In this document: positions 58,747 through 64,000 of the stretch, piece by piece | Layout of the letters: every line of letters begins with the position of its first letter | Numbering within the stretch: position 1 is the stretch's first letter | NCBI GenBank assembly: GCA_001772615.1 | Contig: MEUZ01000003.1 | Coordinates: forward strand, 369,633 to 433,632 | DNA: 64,000 nucleotides | Direction of reading: 5' to 3' | Source of the DNA: a candidate division WWE3 bacterium RIFCSPHIGHO2_01_FULL_40_23 | Lineage (GTDB): Bacteria > Patescibacteria > WWE3 > UBA101185 > 2-01-FULL-41-18 | Position numbers and translations under genes: made by a program | The notes under the pieces: model-generated | Database searches by the model: none | The model's input: only the letters and a program-made list of their open reading frames with translations | Told to the model about the DNA's origin: nothing

Positions 58747-59073
58747 ATGTCACCTTCAACATTTCAGAACGCCCTCACAACCCTGCTTTACGGACTGACG
58801 CTCGCGGCCGGTCTCGGTCTCCTCACTCTGATTGTCCTCACCCCCGACTTCGGGTGCTGCGAGAACAAGCAGAAGAAGAACCGGGAAGACAAAGCCTTGT
58901 TGGCACTGGGGGTTTTGTCATTCGTCCCAGCCTTCGCCCCCTTCGGACTATACGCCTGGATGATGGTGGCTCTCGCCCTCGCTGTGTACGCAATTTACAC
59001 CGCGACCAAAGCGATCAGAGCCCTCCGCTTGGTCACCGTTAAGGTCTATAACAACAGGCGCGGCAGGCTGTAA
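58747..59073 (+). CDS. Small membrane protein, 108 aa, high G+C
   Basis: Hydrophobic segments at about 10-32, 50-72 and 72-90, a charged loop with GCCENKQKKNREDK and a basic tail. No family recognised. Promoter TTGACT-17-TAAAAT, AAGGAGAGGAT before ATG, and a terminator afterwards. G+C is clearly higher than in neighbours, suggesting different origin or strong codon bias. Confidence 0.7.
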   Translation: MSPSTFQNALTTLLYGLTLAAGLGLLTLIVLTPDFGCCENKQKKNREDKALLALGVLSFVPAFAPFGLYAWMMVALALAVYAIYTATKAIRALRLVTVKVYNNRRGRL

Positions 59074-59080
59074 CACAAGA

Positions 59081-59131
59081 AGCCCGGACACTTTGCACAC
59101 CGCAAGGCGCTCCGGGCTTTCACTTTTTTAC
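59081..59131 (+). terminator. Intrinsic terminator after the 108-aa gene
   Basis: AGCCCGGA (59081-59088) and TCCGGGCT (59111-59118) pair; TTCACTTTTTT follows. Confidence 0.75.
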
Positions 59132-59134
59132 AAA

Positions 59135-59407
59135 TTAGTTATTTAATTTCTGCAAAAATTTATCAAGCCTTGCTTCGTAAAGATCCTGGCTGTCTTTAAA
59201 ATAAAAGTCCAAGATAATTTTTAAATCCATCAACTCTTTTTCAAGATCTTTATAACCCTGCGATTCTTTCGGAGAATCCGTCGCTTTTAAATAATTATCT
59301 TTCTCAAAACATTCCCTAAGATGATCCAAAAGCGCGAGTTTCGCGAAGTACTTATTACTCCACTTGGTTAGTAACTGTTCAGTTTTATCTCCGTTTGGAA
59401 CAATCAT
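59135..59407 (-). CDS. Helical hypothetical protein, 90 aa
   Basis: ATG 59407 is 6 nt after TATACT (59414-59419 minus). The product is charged and helical (QLLTKWSNKYFAKLALLDHLRECFEKDNY, DLEKELMDLKIILDFYFKDSQDLYEARLDKFLQKL). No motif recognised. Convergent with the 108-aa membrane gene's terminator. Confidence 0.6.
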   Translation of the reverse strand: MIVPNGDKTEQLLTKWSNKYFAKLALLDHLRECFEKDNYLKATDSPKESQGYKDLEKELMDLKIILDFYFKDSQDLYEARLDKFLQKLNN

Positions 59408-59503
59408 ACAACCAGTATAACAAAAAAATACCCTCCTCATGGCAAGCTAATACGAACTGTTAACCAATTGAAGGGTCTCTACAGAAAAACTAAGCTATTT
59501 CCA

Positions 59504-59727
59504 CTACCCGTGATATTTAAGAATCGTCTTGCCCTCCAGTGGATCGTAAACGGAGTAGCCATCACGCTTCTCAACCAAGGCGTCAGTAGCACTTGGCCCG
59601 GTCTTACAGCCATTCACAATGATAACGGTCCCTCCCGAAAAATTTCCAAGGCCACGTCAGTCGGTAGCACAATTCTTAGCAAACAAGTTTCACTCTCACA
59701 CTGGCAAAGTATTGCAACAGTATCCAC
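59504..59727 (-). pseudogene. Frameshifted small gene with a strong RBS
   Basis: Read on the minus strand from GTG at 59727 (AAGGAGGAAGAT upstream): VDTVAILCQCESETCLLRIVLPTD, then stop in that frame. After a one-base shift around the GAGGGACC at about 59621 the reading continues VIIVNGCKTGPSATDALVEKRDGYSVYDP to a TAG at 59504-59506. The combined 70-odd aa look like a small Cys-containing domain with CQCESETC, comparable to a common hypothetical family that ends with a short beta-hairpin. Either decay or a sequencing indel. Confidence 0.55.
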
Positions 59728-59779
59728 ATCTTCCTCCTTCAGAGTTTATGACAAGCATCCGATTCTCCAAAGCTCCTCA

Positions 59780-60172
59780 TTAAGGATTAAGGGTTAGGAA
59801 CTTCTTTAGGGCCACCAAGTCCTTTTTCTCCGGATCATAGTAATGTGACTTTATACCAATGGATTCTGCACTTTTTACTGCCATAGGATTATGCTCAAAA
59901 TAAATAATGTCCTCCTTACTCAAACCAAACTTCCTAAGCATTATCTCAAAATATCTCGGATCGGTTTTTTCGGGATTATGCTTGAGAGTAAAGACTTCGT
60001 AAGGCATTTTATCCAAACCGAATTCTTTAAACTGCTCGTCATCTGCTCCTGTTAAAATAATTTTTGGGTTGGGAAAAGTTTCAAGCAGGTTGTGCATCTC
60101 TTTGAAAATCTGAAAACCAGCCTCACTTTCAATAACAAAACTGTCCACTGCGTCAACTAAAATCGTTTTCAT
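59780..60172 (-). CDS. HAD-superfamily-like protein, degenerate
   Basis: 130 aa. The strand order of a small HAD domain is visible: KTILVDAVDSF, IILTGADDEQF, PNPKI-type turn and IIYFEHNPMAVKSAESIGI. Motif I is D-A-V-D rather than D-x-D, and motif IV has Glu in place of Asp, so phosphatase activity is uncertain. It could be a pseudo-enzyme. No RBS visible; TATAAA upstream at a longer distance. Part of a minus-strand run with NUDIX. Confidence 0.6.
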   Translation of the reverse strand: MKTILVDAVDSFVIESEAGFQIFKEMHNLLETFPNPKIILTGADDEQFKEFGLDKMPYEVFTLKHNPEKTDPRYFEIMLRKFGLSKEDIIYFEHNPMAVKSAESIGIKSHYYDPEKKDLVALKKFLTLNP

Positions 60173-60204
60173 ATATTTAGATCAATTTTATACTATTTTT
60201 CCAG

Positions 60205-60657
60205 TCAAGCCTCGCCATAAGTCCTTAGCGCTTCCAAACAAAGTGCTTTTACCACCGGGTTTATCGATTCCTCTCCTAAATCACTAATTGAAAACCACTT
60301 AAGTTGTTGGTGCTCTAGACTTTGAACCTCCCCAATAGGTTTGGCTGTATACACAAATCCAAGATGTCTATGATTCCCATCAAAGTGAGAATCTGAACTT
60401 ACATCATATAGATATGTATTCAAAGGAATTGGCAAAGATTGGGCGATCGAGTTACTAGTAAAAGCATTTGGTTTGGATATAATCTCAACACCTGTTCCCA
60501 ACTCCTCCTTACACTCTCTTTCTAAAGCCTCTAAGGGTGTTTCTTCTTCGTCAATATGCCCACCCGGTAATTTCCAAAAAGTACCGCCCAAATCTTGTTC
60601 TAGCAGTACCTCGTTGTTTTTAATTAGAACACAGTTCACTACGTAATGAGTAACCAT
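60205..60657 (-). CDS. NUDIX hydrolase
   Basis: 150 aa from ATG 60657 (MVTHYVVNCVLIKNNEVLL), 6 nt after TATAAT (60664-60669 minus). The Nudix box GGHIDEEETPLEALERECKEELGTGV (G-x5-E-x7-R-E-U-x-E-E-x-G) is intact. It hydrolyses a nucleoside diphosphate linked to something; the substrate cannot be told. The next genes on this strand are HAD-like downstream and HEAT-like upstream. Confidence 0.92.
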   Translation of the reverse strand: MVTHYVVNCVLIKNNEVLLEQDLGGTFWKLPGGHIDEEETPLEALERECKEELGTGVEIISKPNAFTSNSIAQSLPIPLNTYLYDVSSDSHFDGNHRHLGFVYTAKPIGEVQSLEHQQLKWFSISDLGEESINPVVKALCLEALRTYGEA

Positions 60658-60812
60658 TTGCAAATTATACCAATTGGCGGTGTTTTTTGGACGAAGTTCG
60701 AACATTCTTTGAGCAAAACCCCCACTAAGGAAGCCAGCCTCACCTTAAACCGGAGCGAAAAGGACGATTTCAGGTTTTTCTTTGGCGGCAAATTCTTTTT
60801 AATAATGTCCTC

Positions 60813-61418
60813 TCATTTTCTCCAGCGTAATTTTTCAAAAAAATCACTCATCATTCCACTTGATTCCTCTGGTGAACGTAACCAAGTAATTTCTCCGTTT
60901 TCATCGGTAGTCCAATGTCCCTTAAATGCATCAGGCATCCGATCATAATTCTTATTTGTGATTTTCAAAGTTTCCTTAAGGCATTTATAACCATACCTAT
61001 CAATTAAATATGGAAGGGCATGTTTGCCTTTGAGTAACTCATACTCTTGATAATTGTAGGGTGTTTTCTCTGGTCTTTTTACCAGTGTTTCATTGAATTT
61101 CTGTATTAATAAACAAATACTTTCTTCCGAAAGAAACTGTGCAAGTCCACGAAGAGCAATGATCTTCATGTCTAAATATCTTTCTTTTTTATACGCAAAT
61201 AAGAAAAAGTTTTCTAAGAAAGCGTAATGCTTATTATAGAGTAACTTTATGCATTTATTTCTTATCTCAGGAAGTTTTGTGTCTTTATATATCTTTTCTA
61301 TATAAATAGCACTTTGTTCATTAATATCATTTTCTCTGAGAGAAAATAACGCGTCACGAAATTTTATATCCCGATGATGTATACCTTCAACTATTAAAAT
61401 TTCTGGAAAGTTTCTCAT
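60813..61418 (-). CDS. HEAT-repeat-like helical protein, 201 aa
   Basis: Repeated helix pairs are visible (KFRDALFSLRENDINEQSAIYIEKIYKD, PEIRNKCIKLLYNKHYAFLENFFLFAYKKE, DMKIIALRGLAQFLSEESICLLIQKFNETL), suggesting HEAT/ARM-type repeats. The C-terminus is polar. No catalytic motif. It starts 5 bp after the stop of the truncated XRE gene, so the pair was an operon; such regulator-plus-helical pairs are seen in defence and toxin-antitoxin loci, but nothing here shows that function. Confidence 0.55.
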   Translation of the reverse strand: MRNFPEILIVEGIHHRDIKFRDALFSLRENDINEQSAIYIEKIYKDTKLPEIRNKCIKLLYNKHYAFLENFFLFAYKKERYLDMKIIALRGLAQFLSEESICLLIQKFNETLVKRPEKTPYNYQEYELLKGKHALPYLIDRYGYKCLKETLKITNKNYDRMPDAFKGHWTTDENGEITWLRSPEESSGMMSDFFEKLRWRK

Positions 61419-61422
61419 AATT

Positions 61423-61608
61423 TTATTTCACTAAATCTTCCATTGGAACGCCTAATGCTTTGGCAATTTTGGTGACCGTCTGGACGCTTGGCTTGACGAC
61501 AACATCACTTTCAATTTTTGTCAGCGTTGTGTGCTTTACACCGGATTTTCTCACTAAATCGTGCTGGGTCAAGCCAGCTCTTTCATTTCCCAACTGGCGG
61601 AGGACACA
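61423..61608 (-). pseudogene. XRE-family HTH regulator, 5' end missing
   Basis: Continuous in-frame reading of RQLGNERAGLTQHDLVRKSGVKHTTLTKIESD...TKIAKALGVPMEDLVK and TAA at 61423-61425. These are the HTH_3 helices of a Cro/CI-type DNA-binding protein. The usual first 10-15 residues with the start codon are absent: the reading runs into a repeat and then the IS left end. The gene therefore looks truncated or interrupted at about 61605. A start at an internal TTG cannot be excluded. Confidence 0.7.
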
Positions 61609-62751
61609 GTAACAAAACGGGCGCTTTCCTAAGGTATTTTAGCTTTTAGTCATCTTCTAAACAACTAATTTGACTAAGTGACGTAATCTTAAGAAATGAT
61701 TAAAAAAACATTAGGTGTAAATATTGTAGGGGTTTAAATACAGTCAAGAGAGGATCAAGACGTGGAAAGATTAGATATCAGTGTAGAGACTGCAGTAAAT
61801 GGTACTCGATTAACAGAGCTAAGAAACTAAATATACAAGTACTTCTAAAACAATATCTGGATGGTACTTCTTTTAGATCTTTAGCAGACCAGTACAGCTT
61901 CTCTCACATGAGTGCATACAGGAAGTGTCTAGAGGCACTAAGGAAGCTTCCACACTGTGCGGATATCACAAGAAGGTATTGCTCCAAATATTCAGGGATT
62001 CTGTTAGTTGATGGGAAGTTTGTTAAGGTTAAGGAATACAACTACAAGATACCGGTAGTGTATGGAATTGACTTTCTGACACATGATATACCAACGTATC
62101 TTTTAACCATTGCTGAGAACTACCTGTCTTTTCTTAAGTTTTTCCAATCTTTAAGACTCCTAAAGTATCCTTTAAGATCGATTGTTTCTGATGATAACCT
62201 TTTAATATACCCAATGCTTGTTTAAGCGTTTATCCAGATGCGATTTGGCAGCTCTGTACCAACCACTTTAAAGAAAATATTAGGCGGTCCTTAGAGGTTA
62301 GAACTAATACTACACATCAACCTTTTGTTAGAAGAGTTGAAAACCTTTTTAAGTTTAAGATCTCAGAGGATAACTTTAACAAACTAGGTAAGGATACTCT
62401 AAGAGACTACATGTCAGATAATCTATGCTTAAGGGTACTTTTAGATATTGAGAGAAGAAAACCAAATCTTTTAGCCTATTTAAAAGTTAAGGATACGCCA
62501 ACCACAAACAACTTAATTGAATGCTTTAATTCACATATAGAAGGTAGGCTTAAAACAATCAAAGGCTTTGAATCGTTTGAGCATGCTGATCTTTGGTTAA
62601 ATGGCTACTTCTTAAGAAGAAGATTAAGAAAGTTTACGGATTGTACTGGTAGGTTTAAGCATCTAAATGGCAGGTGTTCTCTAGAGATTTCATCAAAAAT
62701 GAATATTGATTTATCAACCTTTTTCTAAAAACCAAGCGCCCGTTTTGTTAC
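61609..62751 (+). mobile_element. Insertion sequence with 18-bp inverted repeats
   Basis: GTAACAAAACGGGCGCTT (61609-61626) is repeated exactly as AAGCGCCCGTTTTGTTAC at 62734-62751. The 1143-bp interval holds one transposase reading in at least two frames. No target duplication is visible, but both flanks carry TGGCGGAGG. The element sits between the truncated XRE gene and the 3' end of the cyclase gene, whose last codons lie inside the IS. Confidence 0.8.
61696..62728 (+). pseudogene. Transposase with zinc ribbon and DDE-like core, frameshifted
   Basis: After an ATG at 61696 and an A7 run, the frame starting near 61713 gives a zinc ribbon CKYCRGL...YQCRDCSKWYS, then IQVLLKQYLDGTSFRSLADQY, LLVDGKFVKVKEY (first Asp), and RSIVSDDNLLIY (second Asp) until a stop at 62223-62225. 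The reading goes on in another frame: ACLSVYPDAIWQLCTNHFKENIRR, NNLIECFNSHIEGRLKTIKGF (candidate Glu) to TAA at 62726-62728. The layout suggests an IS256/mutator- or IS1595-like DDE enzyme, uncertain. With two frame breaks it is probably inactive unless frameshifting rescues it. Confidence 0.7.
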
Positions 62752-63324
62752 GGTACTCTGGCGGAGGGCGTGGGACGTACTTGGAACTTTTTTCTCTATA
62801 ACTGCAAACGCCCTAATTGGAGAGCCATCACCATCTTTAATCTTTAGTGGAACTCCATAGAACATAAAAGGTTTATTTCTCGGTAATTTGTCCATATTCA
62901 CTAACCCTGCCATTGTAAGAATACCGGCTTGAAGAAGTTTTCTCTCCATCTCAAGCTCAAAATCACATTTATCTCCAACTATAACAAACAGAGGTTTTGA
63001 CTCCACAATCTTTTTAAAGAGGTCTAGTCCTAAGATAACATCTCTAAAGGCAAGACCAACTTCTTTGGGGAAGGTGTCACTAGGTTTAACCAAGACCGTT
63101 TGGCCAATAAATTTATTGATAGGTATATTATCAATCGTTACTCCCTTACTATCCATATGAGCAAGTGCGTCTGCGTGGGTACCAATGTGTGTTGAAAATT
63201 GAAGATATCTAAGTCTCCAACCTTCCTTATTCAAAGTATGAATTTGTTTTATATGCACCTCTGGATCACCTGGATAAGCATCCATTCCATCATAAAGAGG
63301 TTGGGATAGGTCGATGATCTTCAT
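62725..63324 (-). CDS. Cyclase-family (kynurenine-formamidase-like) metal hydrolase
   Basis: 199 aa from MKIIDLSQPLYDGMDAYPGDP (ATG 63324), 6 nt after TATAAT (63331-63336 minus). The metal-binding HxGTHxDAxxH is seen as STHIGTHADALAHM. Related enzymes hydrolyse N-formylkynurenine or similar amides; the substrate here is unknown. The C-terminus (KKVPSTSHALRQ then STVTKRALGF) is read out of a repeat and the IS end, so the original terminus has been replaced. Confidence 0.85.
   Translation of the reverse strand: MKIIDLSQPLYDGMDAYPGDPEVHIKQIHTLNKEGWRLRYLQFSTHIGTHADALAHMDSKGVTIDNIPINKFIGQTVLVKPSDTFPKEVGLAFRDVILGLDLFKKIVESKPLFVIVGDKCDFELEMERKLLQAGILTMAGLVNMDKLPRNKPFMFYGVPLKIKDGDGSPIRAFAVIEKKVPSTSHALRQSTVTKRALGF
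62759..62793. repeat. 35-bp repeat, copy b (TGGCGGAGGG...)
   Basis: Starts TGGCGGAGGGCGTGGGACGT and continues ACTTGGAACTTTTTT. It is identical to 63385-63419 except for one base. The TGGCGGAGGG part resembles the reverse complement of a tRNA 3' end (CCCTCCGCCA). Confidence 0.75.
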
Positions 63325-63384
63325 ACGAACATTATACATTTTTAGAACTTGTTATAGTAACCAAAGACCTGGGTTTTATTTATA

Positions 63385-63419
63385 TGGCGGAGGGCATGGG
63401 ACGTACTTGGAACTTTTTT
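63385..63419. repeat. 35-bp repeat, copy c
   Basis: Second copy of the TGGCGGAGGGC-TGGGACGTACTTGGAAC element, in the 125-bp gap between two minus-strand genes. It has the same orientation as copy b. Confidence 0.75.
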
Positions 63420-63449
63420 TTATCAATAGGCAATTACCAGAAATTTTGA

Positions 63450-63788
63450 TTAGTAAAATTGCAAAATACTACTAGTTTCTAGGCAATCAAAGCATAAAAA
63501 TACAAATATCATCCCAACATCTCCAAACATATACTCTTGATCTGGAGATAGTGCATCTATTGAATATGGGTTATTTTTTGATTGATGTTCTAAAGAATCA
63601 ATTTGCCCTATAAAACTCATTTCCTTTTTACAGGTGGGGCAAATTGGTGTTTCATCACCTTGTATCCATTCTGGATGCCCTCCTAACTTTGTTCTTAACC
63701 CTATATTATCAGGATAAGATCCAATTATAGATTCTTCTGGATCAAATTTTTCTAATGTTACTTTATATTGTTTTAATATCTTGGCCAT
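63450..63788 (-). CDS. DUF1963-like protein, 112 aa
   Basis: ATG 63788 is 6 nt after TATAAT (63795-63800 minus). The sequence has GGHPEWIQGDETPICPTCKKEMSFIGQIDS and MFGDVGMIFVFLCFDCLETSSILQFY, the pattern of the YwqG/DUF1963 family with an added CPTC...CFDC pair that may hold a zinc. Role unknown. It stands alone between two repeats. Confidence 0.75.
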   Translation of the reverse strand: MAKILKQYKVTLEKFDPEESIIGSYPDNIGLRTKLGGHPEWIQGDETPICPTCKKEMSFIGQIDSLEHQSKNNPYSIDALSPDQEYMFGDVGMIFVFLCFDCLETSSILQFY

Positions 63789-63810
63789 ATTCAAATTATA
63801 TCAGAAGAAA

Positions 63811-63946
63811 AGTTCCAAATTTGACGACTGGCGGAGGGAGCGGGATTCGGTCACGCGTCCTAGAAAATCTACGTCGTTTCACTCCTAGATTTTCTACGGC
63901 TCGCGACCCCACCTCACTCGCGAGACCGTTCAAATTTGGTCACCTT
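63811..63946. repeat. Large nested palindrome with a tRNA-3'-end-like segment
   Basis: Outer arms CCAAATTTGA (63815-63824) / TCAAATTTGG (63930-63939), middle CGGTC (63848) / GACCG (63924), inner TAGAAAATCTA (63861-63871) / TAGATTTTCTA (63886-63896). Within it TGGCGGAGGGAGCGGGATTCGG resembles the reverse complement of a tRNA-Ser/Leu 3' end with CCA, but there is no complete cloverleaf. The rest of the window to base 64000 holds no gene that I can support. Confidence 0.65.
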
Positions 63947-64000
63947 CTTTAAGTACTTTTCCTTTCTAATATAACATAAAGAGTTGATTTGACTAAGTGA

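Noticed and set aside
59468..59797. 109-aa plus-strand frame
   Set aside because: No RBS or promoter; the minus strand carries a frameshifted gene with a strong RBS that accounts for the coding signal.
63829..63950. tRNA-Ser/Leu gene on the minus strand
   Set aside because: A CCA-like 3' end and acceptor-like bases are present, but no matching 5' acceptor strand, anticodon arm or proper T-loop could be drawn.
63755..63952. 65-aa plus-strand frame at the window end with GGGSGIRSRVLENL
   Set aside because: It is the translation of the large palindrome and tRNA-like repeat, a well-known type of spurious protein.
1..64000. CRISPR array
   Set aside because: No regularly spaced direct repeats were seen; the repeats present are palindromic and dispersed.
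1..64000. Alternative genetic code (UGA as Gly/Trp)
   Set aside because: rpsT, the 55-aa gene and others end properly at TGA, and no in-frame TGA interrupts conserved genes.

Overview
The window looks like chromosomal DNA from a Patescibacteria/CPR bacterium, probably of the Microgenomates type. This is inference from gene content, not from a 16S gene. Pointers are: many small single-copy housekeeping genes, shortened versions of familiar proteins (HrcA, PGK, DnaJ without zinc finger, HolA), a single sortase, LytR-CpsA-Psr and FemX-like cell-wall genes, type IV pilus assembly genes, almost no biosynthesis, and TGA used as an ordinary stop (genetic code 11). I found no tRNA, rRNA or CRISPR array.

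Layout. 1-8.9 kb: 5' part of nusA, three small unknown genes, dnaJ, a run of small orphan genes, then dnaK, grpE and hrcA (heat-shock operon hrcA-grpE-dnaK), and trmD. 9-12.1 kb: a CheY-like orphan, a two-gene membrane/surface unit, and a promoter-led intergenic segment that folds into five consecutive hairpins (candidate structured RNA). 12.1-20.7 kb: lepA, murJ, rpsT, pilN/pilO-like genes with a 57-aa microprotein, a sortase with an adjacent candidate substrate, holA and an LCP ligase. 20.7-25.3 kb: a glycolytic block (gap; pgk-ferredoxin-AOR-like-tpiA) in which a ferredoxin and a truncated aldehyde/GAP-ferredoxin-oxidoreductase-like protein sit inside an overlapping pgk-tpiA operon. 25.4-36.2 kb: thioredoxin, D,D-carboxypeptidase, UvrD-type helicase, G5-3D protein, rsmA, cyclophilin, DUF2207 protein and two FemX-like genes. 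36.2-50.3 kb: DUF4153 protein, UvrD/RecB-like helicase-nuclease, three glycosyltransferase-type genes, an m5C RNA methyltransferase and small membrane proteins. 50.3-58.6 kb: metG, a GH-A-like membrane glycosidase, the dnaG-rpoD pair, and an HD-domain protein. 58.7-64 kb: accessory zone with small genes, a frameshifted gene, HAD-like, NUDIX, HEAT-like and truncated XRE genes, a degenerate IS element with 18-bp inverted repeats, a cyclase-family hydrolase, and repeated tRNA-3'-end-like sequences.

Two kinds of transcription unit alternate. Housekeeping or operon-leading genes usually have a -10 box (TATAAT-like) ending only 6-9 nt before the start codon and no Shine-Dalgarno, which suggests leaderless mRNAs. 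About a dozen short orphan genes instead have a good -35/-10 promoter, a 20-40 nt leader, a strong AAGGAG-type ribosome site and an intrinsic terminator. The spaces between genes also carry two families of palindromic repeats (GTCATTCC...GGAATCT / ATCCTGGATCAAG-type, and AGATTGCTTCG-type). One copy lies in frame inside a glycosyltransferase gene and two supply the last codons and stop of their host genes.

Functionally the window covers protein folding control, translation (EF4, S20, TrmD, RsmA, MetRS), replication/repair (DnaG, HolA, two UvrD-like helicases), glycolysis from triose phosphate to 3-phosphoglycerate, and peptidoglycan/surface assembly (MurJ, DacA-like, LCP, FemX, sortase, pilus). 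Most of the remainder are short membrane or orphan proteins without a recognisable family.
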